In this document: positions 22,027 through 49,062 of the stretch, in pieces
How the letters are laid out: every line of letters begins with the position of its first letter
How positions within the stretch are numbered: position 1 is the stretch's first letter
NCBI RefSeq assembly: GCF_014529535.1
Contig: NW_023503501.1
Location: 3,106,150 to 3,170,149, forward strand
DNA: 64,000 nt
Reading direction: 5' to 3'
Source: Bradysia coprophila
Lineage: Eukaryota > Arthropoda > Insecta > Diptera > Sciaridae
Program-made: the position numbers and the translations under genes
Notes under the pieces: generated by a model
Database searches by the model: none
Seen by the model: the letters and a program-made list of their open reading frames with translations, nothing else
Told to the model about the DNA's origin: nothing

Positions 22027-22169
22027 CAGTACCGGATTGGTTCAAAAAAGCCCTTCGGGCGTTGTATGAAGAAATTTTTCAAAAGGCCATCAGTTGACCC
22101 TTATCCATACAAAAATCAAAAGGCCCTTCGGGAATCGCCCGAACGCCCATAGGGCCAGTCCGGCACTGC
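22027..22169. mobile_element. hAT-type MITE (CAGTACCGG family), copy 1
   Basis: The ends are CAGTACCGGATTGG and CCAGTCCGGCACTG. Inside are AAGCCCTTCGGGCG and AAAGGCCCTTCGGGAA. The flanks share ATTTAGA (8 of 8 except the first base), a near-exact 8-bp target duplication. It matches 57699-57842. Confidence 0.8.
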
Positions 22170-22559
22170 GATTTAGAGATCCTACATTTTGATATTTTTG
22201 AACAATTCCTCGTTGTATCACATTGACGATCTTTAGTGCAATATGGCTTACGACAAAAACACCATTCTTCATTGACTAATCAAGTCATGAGTACGTTTTT
22301 TCAAACATATCTTCCCCATCTCCATTGATCGGATTGGGCGGCTTTAAAAATCATGTACAACATACAACTCCAGGAACTCTAGCTTTCATGGAAAAATGAG
22401 TCTATGAAAATCGATTTAGTCATTCCGGAAACATGATATTGGTGCACTTTGGTGATGTTGACTCGATCGATATCGAAGATTTTGTCCTTGTTTGGAACTT
22501 TTTGTTTTGTTAAAATTTTCGATTTGCTAAAATTTACCAAAAATATTTTTTAACAAATT

Positions 22560-22747
22560 ACAGTTAGAGGCATTGAAAATTCAACATGATTTTTTTTCAG
22601 CTGATCCACTGTCTTTATACGGTTTTGTCACTACCACGCGCGTGCGTGTACCAGCTTCAACCGTATAAACAGTTTTGAATGTATGTGTGGATCAGCTGAA
22701 AAAAAGATGAAGAAAATTCATGCTGAAATCTCACGGCCTCTGGCTGT
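22560..22747. repeat. Palindromic MITE-like element
   Basis: The ends ACAGTTAGAGGC and GCCTCTGGCTGT enclose TTCAGCTGATCCAC / GTGGATCAGCTGAA and TTTATACGG / CCGTATAAA. The core is GC-rich (ACGCGCGTGCGTG). It is noncoding. Confidence 0.7.
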
Positions 22748-23407
22748 ATGTAAAATCTTAAAAATTTTTGGAAAATCTTAGCAAATTTCACAAATCAATT
22801 TTCCCAATTTGGAATTTTTGGAAGGTTTGCATGAACCATGAACCACAACGAATGTAAAAGTTACATAATTGTCCGTAAAATTAAAATTAGAAATATTCAA
22901 AAAAAAAGTTTAAAAAGCAAATTAGTTACAAAATTTTCTTTTCATTTTTTTTACTTTTCTTAACAAATGGAAGACTATGTTTTGTTTTGATTGTTTGATT
23001 TTATTTTAAATTATAAACAAAAAGCTAACGAACGAAAAAAAAACTAAAGAAAAAAGTTTCTCTCTTTTCATTTTACATTTCATCAAACCTATCTTTAATG
23101 TCAGTCGATTGATGACGAATAAATTTTTTATTAGAAAGAACGAGTCCAAAATTGTTTTAACCATTAAAAATGGGGTAAGGCACATTTGGATTTTTCACAA
23201 TTTCAGTGACTAAAACTAAAAAAATTCTGGCTACCAATATTGTGAAAAACATTGTAAATGCAACTCGGTGAAAAATGTTTTTTTAAGCATACGATACACA
23301 TTGGCACATTGTGACAATAACACATCTAGTGCCTGAAAAAAAAACATTCATCACTCGGTTCCATAAGTAACTATTTTGTAATATACATGCGGAAAAGTGA
23401 AAGCACT

Positions 23408-23555
23408 GCTCCTAGCATTAACCTATTGAAATAACAAGCGTCATATTTGGTGGCTTTACTGATAAGAGCTACCGCAAGATTATTTGTAACTAATAGAAGG
23501 AAAACGATTCATCTTTCTATAGTTAAGAAATCTCTGTTATGTTAATGCTAGGAGC
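23408..23555. mobile_element. Short MITE with 15-bp terminal inverted repeats
   Basis: Perfect terminal inverted repeats GCTCCTAGCATTAAC and GTTAATGCTAGGAGC bound 148 bp of noncoding DNA. No obvious target duplication. Confidence 0.6.
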
Positions 23556-24435
23556 CTATGGTAAAATACAACACATTTTCTGATTTTGAACAAGATTTGT
23601 AAATGTTACATGAATTTTGCTTCACAATTGAAAATCTAGTACTTCGTTTCAAGTCGCGTCCATACCCGGCAAAAAAAGAGCGGAAAATAAGAATTCACAC
23701 TGAAAGGAAATGAGAAATTAGCACAATTTTAAACAAAACAACTCCTCTCTACGCCCAACGCGTTATTCTGAATGTTATCAGTTGTTCGATTTAACGTTAA
23801 ATTAATAATAGGGAGCTCAGGTGTAGATCACTTGTCCATTGGTCCTCTTAAAAATCTAAATTGTGCCAATTACTTATTTACTCTAACCGTAACGTGGCAA
23901 TCAGAAAGCATATTGTTGCATTCCACCTTTCCGCGATTGTATTAGATTTTCGTAAGCACCTTTTCTCGTATACATTGCAGTGCCTATTTTATAGAATTAC
24001 GTTTTCTAGGAAATAGACCCCGATACATTGTTTACATTCATACTCGGTTACAGTCACAGTCACACACGCTCATATTTCACCAAAAACAATTCATTCAAAA
24101 TGTTTTGTGTAAATCTTAATAAAATTCGTCGCAGTCTGATTACTTTGAGAATTTGGAAGTAATTTGGAGTAAATTCTCCACGGATTGAGGATCCCAGAAA
24201 TTAAATTTTATTGATCATCTCTATCAAACTAGTCCGTGATCGACTGTTGTGAGCGTAATAAGTTAGTCAATCAAGAAATTTAAAATCTGATTTTATTGCA
24301 ATATAGAAAATGGTTTAAAGAAGTACGATTGAATGGCAAAAAAAAAGTTAAGTAAAATAGAGCAAAGGCTATCTCATCCGGTGTATAATTCTTGAATAAT
24401 CAACAAAAATTAACTAATTTTTCTCTTTTATAATT

Positions 24436-24699
24436 GTACGCTATCAATCAAAAGTATTCGATCATTGTGCTTTCTCAGTCTGAATTGCTGAATTTTGAAA
24501 GGACATTAAAAATCAAAATGGTACCGCATTTGCACGACAGATGGCGTTCTGGAAAGCTTGATAAATAATCTTTCTTTTTTTTTATTGATCTGTCTGTCGT
24601 GCAAATCCGGTGTCATTCCGATTTTTAATGTCCTTTCAAAAATTCAGCAATTTAGACTGAAAACACACAATGATCAAATACTTTTGAATGATAGCGTAC
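24436..24699. repeat. 264-bp inverted repeat just downstream of the tramtrack p88 stop
   Basis: The outer arms GTACGCTATCAATCAAAAG...ATCATTGTG pair with CACAATGATCAAATAC...GATAGCGTAC. The inner arms GAATTGCTGAATTTTGAAAG and CTTTCAAAAATTCAGCAATT pair, as do GCACGACAGA and TCTGTCGTGC. It lies 215 bp beyond the p88 stop codon, so it probably sits in that isoform's 3' UTR. Confidence 0.8.
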
Positions 24700-24913
24700 G
24701 ACTCGGACTCCGGCTCCGCGCATGAAATAAACGGCAAACGAACGTATATCATTGAACGGGAACACATGTATACAAATATTTCATTGAATTCACTTGACAA
24801 GTGCGAGAAAATGACTGCACAGCATAGTCGCATCACATTCAATCCGATGACGGACCCACATTTTCCACTTGACAAGTGCGAGAAAATGGCTGCACAGCAT
24901 AGTTGCATCACAT

Positions 24914-39035
<14,122 letters not shown>

Positions 39036-39262
39036 TTCGATTGATTTTTTTAAATTCAATTCTCGACAGAACTGAATGTGTTATGTGTCCAAAGGGGTTG
39101 TACTTTTTACCACAAATTTATTCGAAAATTCGCTAATTGTAGGGAACGTATCAAATACTTTCTGTATTGAAGTTTAACCGTTTTTTGCATCGCCACTTGG
39201 CGGTAACATAACATTAATTAGTGTTGTGTCAGGTAATTGGCAAACAATGCTGGTGTTGTGTC
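39036..39262 (-). other. ttk: tramtrack 5'-UTR part of the first coding exon
   Basis: An acceptor-like CATTTTCAG precedes 39262 on the minus strand, so an untranslated exon probably lies further upstream (higher coordinates). Its position could not be fixed. Confidence 0.5.
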
Positions 39263-39927
39263 CTGAAAATGAAAATGAAAAAATCGTTAGCATCTCAGAA
39301 ATAAAATGGAAGATGTGTGAGTTGGCTTCTGGATTCTAGTTTATATTTGCGACGAATTACAGTAAAAAAGACGTATGAAATCAGTGATTCTACTCTAGAC
39401 ATTCCCCGATCCCTGACGCGTCATTATTCATTTTGCAAAATAAATTTAAAAAAAATATTTCCGAGACACACAGGTGCTTTGAAGTCATAATAATTATAAG
39501 TTGTTAGAATTAAAAGCCGAGATAAAATGTCGATTACAATTGAAGATGTTATGTATAGATGGTATTACGTACATAAAATGTAATAAATCGACGTACGAAT
39601 ACAATACAATATTACGTTATGCATACACATAAATATGTGAATGCCATTCAGGCACAAACACTCACTCGCAGAAACCGCAATTATTTAATTGATTTTTTTG
39701 TTGATGTATTTTTTGTTGTTTATATTTTGAATCATATATTGAATGTGTACGTTCATTATAAGTATGCACAAACCACGTTTCTTCAGCTGCATATGAAATA
39801 AATGTGCAGATAGAATTATTTATTTATCACTGTCGCAAATTTAGATCTTCCCTAGAATAATCATTTACGTGTTACGGCATGTTTCATTTTCATTTACATT
39901 GCCTAATCACGTAAAGCATTGTACTTA

Positions 39928-40025
39928 TGAGGTTCCAAGTTGTTATTTGACAAGTGGGGAATACAGCCCTCCCCTTCGGGTCGGGCTGTAACACCCCACT
40001 TATCAAATACACAACTTGGAACCTC
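39928..40025. repeat. Foldback element with a CCCCTTCGGG apex
   Basis: GAGGTTCCAAGTTGTTATTTG..CAAGTGGGG is mirrored by CCCCACTTATCAAATAC..AACTTGGAACCTC around ACAGCCCTCCCCTTCGGGTCGGGCTGT. It has the same architecture as foldbacks A and B but different arms. Confidence 0.8.
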
Positions 40026-40151
40026 GGAAGTAATATACTATAAATTCATAGCACTGTCTTCGGTGCTTGACAGCGCTATGGTAAATTCTATTGGCATCCC
40101 TTGTTGGTCGTAATAAATTATGTCGATAATTACGTCTTAATTGAATATATA

Positions 40152-40490
40152 TGTTTGTTTGTTTAGAGACCTCTCTAACAGCCTTTTACGGCCAATAACA
40201 AGTGCAGTCTCGAAGTAAACAAATACTTGCTGAGGTAAGTTAGGTGCTTAATTGATATCTTGCCTAAATGTAGGCTAGACACTATGGACACAGATTCATC
40301 GTATTTCGGGGGTTACGTCATACGAATCCTTTCAGTGCGTACATCCTTGCAGCCACCAAACGCACTGCAATTACCGAAACTATCAAGCTTGAGAGACCCT
40401 TAGAGCGTGAAATGATCTGGCGTGGGAATCGAACCCGGATCATTTTGGTGCAAGGCTAGTACGTAACCACTCAGCCATCCTGTCAGGTAT
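40152..40490 (-). mobile_element. tRNA-derived SINE, full-length-like copy
   Basis: In minus orientation it reads a tRNA-like head with TGGCTGAGTGGTTACG (A box) and GGTTCGATTCCCACG (B box), then a body ending in an AAAC tail (GTTTGTTTGTTT on plus). It aligns along its length with the copy at 53196-53622. Confidence 0.85.
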
Positions 40491-42310
40491 TAAGAACACC
40501 GACCCGGAGTTTCAGAAATAAACTATTGAGGGAAAAAGACAACTGAACCTGTAAACAATAAAGACGCTCTTGTGTGAATCTACATTGTACTGAGCATCTT
40601 TTTTTTAATAATTCAATTTATTAACATCCCTTAACCTAGGGTGTGTGGGATACAATTTGTGCTTGGCACAAAACTGTCCATTTCAGAATTTTCATAGATT
40701 CCATGTCACTTTCCAAGGATGTCATGAGTGATACTCTAAATAGAGTACTGAAACTGGACAGCGCATCAAACCAATTGTAACAGTGTCAGACTGAGCTTGA
40801 ACTTGAACGGCCCATAAATTACGGACCGCGATAATAGAGGGAAGGGTTGTGTGACAGTCCATTAATTTTTTACGTAATTTTTGACCGGTAAATACGGATA
40901 CGGTTAACAGAGATCCAATCAAAACACGCCAAAGTCATAGCGGCCAAATTACTTTGTAGGATAATAGGCTAGTAACATTTCCTACGTTTACAATCCAATT
41001 GATGTATTATTCAATCCACATGCAATATCAGCGGTAACATATACTTAAATGCCTTAACATTGCATCATGTGGATTCAATGAAGAGAAGTGGATTGTAATT
41101 GTGACTTGTGCGTGGAAAATCCTGTTCTAGTTTTGGGTCAAAGTGATGTATCGAAAAAGGCCGCGCTACTTTCCATACATCACCATATATTTCGGACCAA
41201 CGGAACCACTTGCTAAGACCCGTAGAGTGTTTTTGGTCTGCATTGAGGCTAATAATAATAAATGAATGTCGTCTGGTTATATGAAATCGTAACCTAATCT
41301 AAAATTCAATAAATTCACAGCTTTTTGCTTGTATTTTCCGCTCAAAGAGACTGCATAAAAATTGTAGTCATGTTCTACTCTACCCAATAAAAATTAAATC
41401 AAATCAAAAGTGATTGTCAACCAATTACATATCGTTCATTAAGCCTACATTAGAAAAAAAAAACCTAAAATATGAATTAATCACGCGGGGTAGACGTGTG
41501 AAGGAGGTGATTTTGATATCTAAACTGTGTTAAGAATTCACAATCGAAGTGTTCGTTCATAATATTGTGGAATGGTTGTCATAAAGCGTTACGATAAGTT
41601 CAAGGATATGCCGATGTATTGAATTGTTACGATTAAAATGTTCGGTAAAATTAATTAGTAAATTAGAACGAAATGTCGGATATTCCTTTGGGAAATTCAG
41701 CCGCCAAATGAATTGGTGATTTCCTTCTTTTTTTCCATTTCTAATGCTACGATTTTAAGTAACGAGTTTCTACTATCATCGAATCTTTAGAGTAGATAAG
41801 AGGCTTATCGCAAATATAATGGTTTATTGAACGTTATCTCATCTCGACATTACCAACAAAAAATGAAATAATCGTCAGAAAGAATAAGAAATGGGTTTGA
41901 AGAGGTCTGGAAACCCGTGATAACCCGTGTCCTTAAATTTTAATGAAAAAATTAAATGAAATTCGGTTATATATGAAGCAATTTTGATTTTTTCTTAGAT
42001 TGTACACCATAGAAACTGTCGATCATCGATATCTCTTGAAATTAGGATGGGAAGAGAAGTGGTCGTTTCTAGATCATGTTACGGAACTTTCCGATGTAAC
42101 CTCACTTAAGTTTCGTTAAATGTTTCGTTCATTTGTATGAAACTATTTTGAAGTGGATGGCATTTCAAACGTCCTTGAAGACGGTCTATTAAATGCAATT
42201 ACAACTATTAACATCTTACGACTGACTCACACTATATGTAATAAGAACTGCTTTGCACTGGAACTTTTGAAATTACAGAAGCGGGACCAGGACAAATTTT
42301 TCCCATACAT

Positions 42311-42998
42311 CTAAGGGGTCATTCACTCACGCACTAAAAGGGGAAAGAGCGCAAAAAATTAAATTGTTCCTAAAGTGGACTTTCACTCATATGCAACCGA
42401 ACTGAAGTATCAACCACAAACACCAGTCAACAAACTTGATTTGAACCGAAGGGCCATTGGTAGAAGGAGCTACCAAACCGTAAGGAATTTTCATTTGAAG
42501 CACCTTTACATGTCAACACCCATAAGGCGTACTCACAAATTTGATAATTCAGTTGGAATTCGATTCAATAGTTTTAAGGTTTCCTGGTCGTTTTTCACGC
42601 TCTAATTTGAATTTTCGATAACCAGATTTCGTGCGCACTTTTCGTAGAGAGTTGGGTTCGGAAAACGAACAAAATTCTATAACAAATCGACCACAGATTG
42701 ACCACACGAGTGAGTGTAGGTACATTTTTCACATGTGTTCAAAAAAAAGCTTCGAAAAGCTACCGTAAGCTGCGGTATTTTCGATATGGAACTCAGATAT
42801 CTTCAGACATCGAATAAATCTTTCACCTTTTACTAAAGATTTCTGTGAAGGGAAGAGACGCTCTAATCACTGTAAACTCGATTTTTGGTTGACATAATCA
42901 TGTGGTCGCGACCACAGAGAATTGATTGAAAAGAGGAGAGAAGACCCCAAAAAAACGCCATTTTACATCGTGCATATTACTTGAATGACCCCTAAAGT
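42311..42998. repeat. Candidate element with 12-bp terminal inverted repeats
   Basis: AGGGGTCATTCA near 42312 and TGAATGACCCCT near 42984-42995 are inverted, about 690 bp apart. The interior has a 76-codon frame with no recognised family. The flanks do not show a clear duplication, so this is tentative. Confidence 0.35.
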
Positions 42999-44285
42999 GT
43001 TGAAATACATGTAAGCTTGCGTAAGCTTTGCCTTTCAGCCTAATTAATAATTTCCTGCACAATGTACACGTATTCGATATATCAACTTCAAGTAAATATC
43101 CTATCCATATCACAAGCAATAAAGATTTGTCTTATAGATTACGTTATCTACCTACATACAGTTGTGTACGTTGTGTGTTCCTTCATGATAATGAATACAA
43201 TTTAAAAAAAAAAAATATTTTTACTTGAAATTTGGCAATCGAAACGAAATAAAAAACCAGATCCTGACTGTGACTCACTCAAATAAAATATGCGAACGAA
43301 GTAACGCAAACAAAAATTCCTCATCAATTCAATAGAATTTTAATCATTGCTAATCAAACAAACAAATATTACGTTCCGAATAACCCAAATAGCCGAAAAA
43401 AAAGAACGAAACATCGACGTTAAATAAAATACCGAACTATGAGTAGAGAAACGCCGAACACACCACAAAATATATCATTGCAAAATGGGTGCAGCCCTTC
43501 AACGCCATTAAATTGTTTATAAAGAAAAAAAATAATTCAAAAGAAATCTCAACAAACCATCGGTGGAATTTTGTTACGTACCTATGTATGTACAAAAATC
43601 TACCTACAAGCCAGACCAAAAAACTGATACATAAAGACGTTTTATAAACACAATTTTTTGTATGGGTAGAAGTCTCTTTTTGTTGCAAAATTATATAAAA
43701 CTCTATAGTCGATGGTATGTACAAAAAATAAAAACAAAAATACTCCGCCCCTAGAAAATGTTTTATTTTTCTGTATATATGAAGGTCACAAAGTTGGTTG
43801 TGATAAATGGTTAGCTTTGATGTGGTGTTGTTTCGCAGTATAATACGAAAAATAAAATATGAATGCGATCATGTGAGCGAATGTGGCTCGAAGAGGATCA
43901 TCATGTTGTTAGTCATACTGAGGTGAACTTTTTTTTTTTTTGGTTGAATAAAACTTTTTTCTTTGAATGATCTGCTGTGTAACATACATAAGATGGGGTT
44001 GATTTATTGGCATGAGTTAACGTATAAATTGGGATCTTGCAGATGTGCAAAAATGTATTGTATGGGGGAAACGAAGACTTTAATTTAATCCTACGAACAA
44101 ACTTCCATCTCACGAAGCCATCGACACGAATCTCTGTGTGTGTGTGTGTGAGGCATAAATTTACTTTGGAGTTCTTTAAATAGAAATAGGACGCTTACAC
44201 TTCCAGAACGAGTGAATGTGAACGACATACATTGGAGCTACGTGTTTACACAAGGATTATTAACTAAAATAATAAATAAAAGATA

Positions 44286-44424
44286 GGGTGACGGCACCAG
44301 TCTCCGGACATGTACCAATAGTCTCATACCTTTTGTTCTTTCATCGATACACTTTCTTATGAATCAAGCAATAAAATAGGTATCTGACTACTGGTTACAT
44401 GTCCGGAGATCGATGTTGTCACCC
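44286..44424. mobile_element. TA-flanked MITE related to the nested copy at 32.7 kb
   Basis: GGGTGACGGCACC...CTCCGGACATGTACC pairs with GGTTACATGTCCGGAG...TTGTCACCC. TA flanks both sides (44284-44285 and 44425-44426), the target site of Tc1/mariner-type elements. The middle TTTGTTCTTTCAT is shared with the 32.7-kb copy. Confidence 0.82.
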
Positions 44425-44795
44425 TACGTTAAATTGACGATGTGCAGATTTTGCAGAGTAATTTGATCGAAGTACTGTTTCGATGGATTCGACGTTCATC
44501 TAACCATTTATAAATTTACGATCTTATAGCAGCGAAGATTTATGACACTGGAAAATGAAATCAAATTCGATAAACTCAATCCAATTCACAAGACATTCAA
44601 ATGCGTTGTAATAATAAAATCATAAAACTCACAGCCTCTACCATACAGCTGGTATGCCTTGAAGGATAACAACTATCGTGAAATGATCCTAATAATTTAC
44701 GACTAATATTATTCATACTGAGATAAAAATTCATATTTCTAGATGGAATGACTAGATGCATGCATATGGTTCTTATATTATATTGCGTAAGACGA

Positions 44796-44923
44796 ATATA
44801 CAATCGCTAAACCGAACTGGTGTGCATACGTTATTTTGCACCAGCTGGTCACATACAATTCCAAATGGGACCAGCTGGTGCAAAATAACGTATGCACACC
44901 AGTTCTGTTTAGCGATTGTATAT
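44796..44923. repeat. Near-perfect 128-bp palindrome
   Basis: ATATACAATCGCTAAACCGA...GCACCAGCTGGT pairs with ACCAGCTGGTGC...GCGATTGTATAT, with a spacer of roughly 20 bases. It explains the apparent long minus-strand frame at 44773-45198. Confidence 0.85.
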
Positions 44924-45703
44924 ACGGAAAAAAAACAAAACACCTTCTGAGCGCATAAAGCTGATGCGAACACATTATGACATGGATATAGGTGTTGTGC
45001 AAATCCGACAATCTTTGTATAAATATTTGTAAATTTAAAATAAAATGTCAAATAAAGGCGTTGCTGTTGCCATACTCGATTTTCTACAGATCCTTTGCAT
45101 GATCGACATTTTTTTTTTGGGAACGTCCTCCCAAAGTAACATATAATGCAACAAATGGTTGTAACATAATTCTCGAAACGAAACCATAAACCAAACAATT
45201 GGCATCCTGACTCATTTAAAATCGTACAATAAATGGTTTCTTTTGCTGATTCAACGCTAAAATGTATTACAATTAGTTAAAGTGGCATCGATAGAGTTGC
45301 TTACTATTAAAGTTTATAAATACAAAAACAAAAATCGTTCGTATGCTATGACACCGAATACATTTCTTCACAAATTAGTGGAATAACATATGTCTTTTGT
45401 TCAATTCTATGCAACCTACCTACTGTTCGTATTTTTCTTTACAGAAAAAAAACATGATCTCTGAGGTCAGAGCTGTTAATTTTGAAAATAATCTCTAACT
45501 AGTGTGCTGAGTGGAATTGAATAAATGATTCAAGTGACACTATGTGTAGTGGACAGAATACAATACGTCGATAAATGTATTATTAGCACTACAAAAGGCT
45601 TGAAGGGGTGAACACTCTGATGAGTCGCATCAGCAAATGTAAATGTTGAAATTCGTTAAAATCACAGAGTATGTGGCAAGGGGTCACCTTTAAATGACTT
45701 TTG

Positions 45704-45980
45704 ATTTGTTTGTTTAGAGACCTCACTAACAGCCTTTCAATAACAAGTGCAGTCAGGACGAACGGCCAATGTGACTTCTGAACCACGCCTCGAAGTATAT
45801 AAATACTTTCTGAGGAAAGTCAGGCGCTAAGTTGATATCTAGCCTAAACTTAGACTAGACAAATAAATAGGACACAAATTACACGTTTACTGGGGGTACG
45901 TCATACGAGTCATTCAGTCATACCAAAGACACTGCAACTACCCAAATTTTTGAAGCTTGAGTTACCTTTAGGACGTTCAC
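45704..45980 (-). mobile_element. tRNA-derived SINE, 5'-truncated copy
   Basis: It matches the body and tail of the 40.2- and 53.2-kb copies (TTGTTTGTTTAGAGACCTC, CTCGAAGTATATAAATAC, GGGTACGTCATACGAGTC) but lacks the tRNA head. It stops near the segment TAACGTCCTTAG. Confidence 0.8.
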
Positions 45981-48900
45981 TGTTAAGAGTTATAAGGGAG
46001 TTAAGGGTGACTACCATAATGGTTGGTCAGGATTTGGATGATAAGACACGATTTTGAATAGTTTTTCCCCCTCAGGTCAATGGTCATCAATGGAAAATGA
46101 GACGGGTTCAAAATCCAGGAAAAGCATCATTTATGGATGGAAAAACGTGGAGACAAAAATTGTGCGCACTAGTTTCAATAGCAGAAGTACAACGTTATCG
46201 GCTCGATATACGTATTGAAGGAATGAAAATGAGATATTGAAGAAAATGTTAATTGGACTCTATGTCTTCAAACAATAAAATGTTTGTCGGTAGCAATTCG
46301 AACTGTATCTGCAGGTAATTTCCAACTATTACGTAAGGATAATTACGACAAAAATTTTGTTGAAGGGGAAAAAATTACATTCGATTTCAATGTGAGTGAA
46401 TTACTGTTTGCACAACACAAACAACCATTATTTTCGCTCCATTGTAATTCTAATTCTAACAAGAATGTTTTCCCATTGAAATTAGCTTGTTTTTTTTTTT
46501 GTTAGATAAATTTTATTTTCATTTATCACTCGGCTGTGTATGAAAAGAATTATTAGTTTTTTTTCAGAAAAATGACAAAAAAAAAATTAAATGAAACTGT
46601 GTTACATGCGATGTAGCCTTGAAAGTTATATATTACTTCATTGAATAGACAAGAGGCGACATTTAGCAATTTATTACGAAGGACGAAATAAAGGTGTTTT
46701 TTTTCTCTCTCTCCACAAACGACGATAATATGTTACACACATGGTTTATGTTATTATCAAACAGAACTGGTAATTACTTAATTATCAATCACATAACCAA
46801 CTGATATTTTTGATAAATGTATCTACAAAATGTTGAAGTACACTTTGTTTGACCCTGAAACAATACAGAACCCATTTTGTTCACTACCACCAAACCACAA
46901 TGCAAAGAAATAAGTTTTTTTTTTTCGAATAATCATGTGTATCTCAGAACGAAACCAAAACGCGAAACGCTATTTTTCCGTTGTTTTCTTCTCATCCACA
47001 TTCATCTCTCCGTAGTATACAGAAAATAGGCATTTACCATTCACAGACTGTTCATATATTAAGGAATAAAAAAAAAACCAAATACGCAACACACAACTCA
47101 CCAAATGTAATTTTCATAACGCCGAAATTAGAAAATTAATACCTCCACCGAAACGATCGAATGAATTTAACGATATAAATAAATCGCGGAGGGTTTTTTG
47201 TTTTCACTTGTTGGCTTGTAGACGTACGACTTTTACGGTTTTAAAAACTAAATAAATATTTAACTGGCCACAATCTAAAAACGGGAAAGATTTGAAGTAA
47301 TAACCACAAAAATATAAAAATATAAATTCAACAAAAACGTTTCATATTTTAGAAACAAAATGTAACACACACCATAATCAACCCGACCGAACAAATCTAC
47401 TGAAAAATTCCGCACTTCACCACACTCCGGACGCCATGTCAGCAATATTTTAAACGAAATACAAAAAAATACGCGATTTTCTATTTCGCTCTTGAACACA
47501 TTGGGGTTAGGTTGCGATTTCCCTCTCCCTCAGTGAATGTATGTGTTAGTGAAATTTTATATTACCAGCAATTGCGCGGATCGTCGCGATTTTATTCAAA
47601 TACACAAAACGATATAAATGCTGATAGTCGTACATATATATGTACATAATTCACATGGGTGGGTATATTGTGGTATAATCGTACTCAGTTTTAATATAAC
47701 ACTGAAAAAAAGAAATAACTCGAAACAGGCAAATGGAATCGAGGCTAGGAGAAACGAAAATTTTTATTGTGAACAAGCATAAAATCACATATAACAATTT
47801 TTGTTGCGAAATTCTCGGTAATTTTAATTCGTTACAATGAAGGGAGCAACAGGGCAAACCGGTGGAACCGATGATGATAATGGTATGTGGTGTAAAAAAA
47901 AAAATCTGTTTTGATTGTATGGGGTATATCGTCACGGTTGAATGTTATGTGAAGTGAAAACGATGCGAATCCGTGAGTTGTTATGGGGTTTTTTTTCGGT
48001 GTGTTCAAGTCATTTCGTATTTCAAGTTATGATACGGGTAATGTTTTCTTTTTTTTGTATTATTATTTTTTGCATTCGTGTCTGGTGCTTCCATTTAACC
48101 CTGTACAGTCGTCGCTTTATTTTTAGTTATATGCATGAAAAATGTTTTGCTTACGTTGCAAGGAACTTTCTGGTGCGATTAATGCAGTCAAGCGAAATTA
48201 TAAATTGATTTTTGTTGAATTTTTCTGTTGGAATGCATGACGAATGTCTTCGTAGAGTGGAAGAGTTGAGTTGGAAAAAACCAGGAAAATCATCAGAACC
48301 CCATTGTATTATAATAGTATCCGCAAACTTCAATTTCAAACATTTTAGTTGACAAAATTCTGTTCACGTCATTATGGCTACAAAATGACATTTATCTAAA
48401 TTGTCACTCGCAGGGTTCATTTTATTCAATTACTATTTTAACCATCAACATTTCAAGCGAAAAGGCTTCAAAAGTCGTTTTCAAGGGTCATATGGTAATC
48501 TCAAGTACCTCAATATTTCATTCAACGCACACATAGAACCAATGTCATGACACTTAATGATATACAGTCTTCGCCGAATTATAAAAAAAAATGAACGAAA
48601 AATATTGCGGGCATACATTCCAACTATATGGGAATCCTTTGATACCGTTGATTGGGACTAATTTAATTCAAATAACGTCAATTATGCCATGTATCAAACA
48701 GCATAATTTTGTCATTACAAATGAGAAGAGACAAAATTTACGGAACGAATAATAAAATGAATTTAAAACAAAAAAATTAATATAGAAAGTCGTCCTACCA
48801 TCATAAAACTCTTCAATAATAAAACACACATCAAGTAAAATCGTATCCAAGCAGACCCCAATCACGAGATTTATGAAACTAAAAATTTTTTTATTGAAAC

Positions 48901-49002
48901 ATTTCCACTTCCACCACCTACGTCCATGGCCTGATAGATGCGATGTAGGACGTAGGTTTTAGGTGACTATACATATATGTATACACGCGAACAATATTTA
49001 GA

Positions 49003-49062
49003 TATCTATCTATCTATCTATATATACTGCACACATCCACACACATATATATATATATATAC
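49003..49062. repeat. Microsatellite patch (CTAT, AC and AT runs)
   Basis: Four or five CTAT units, a short CACACATCCACACACA stretch and an (AT)n run lie side by side. Confidence 0.85.

Larger units (their letters stand above)
17693..24435. other. Long AT-rich noncoding region downstream of tramtrack
   Basis: No convincing gene. 19.9-21.6 kb and 22.8-23.2 kb are extremely AT-rich with A- and T-homopolymers and short GTT/CAA runs, like dipteran 3'-UTR or intergenic DNA. Part may be the 3' UTR of the long tramtrack isoform, whose stop is at 24914 minus. MITEs are listed separately. Confidence 0.5.

Noticed and set aside
24636-24911. 91-codon minus-strand frame with repeated FSHLSS units
   Set aside because: It arises from the 75-bp tandem duplication and lies in the 3' UTR of the p88 isoform.
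44773-45198. 141-codon minus-strand frame
   Set aside because: It crosses a near-perfect palindrome, so part of it is the mirror of another frame. No family signal or codon pattern.
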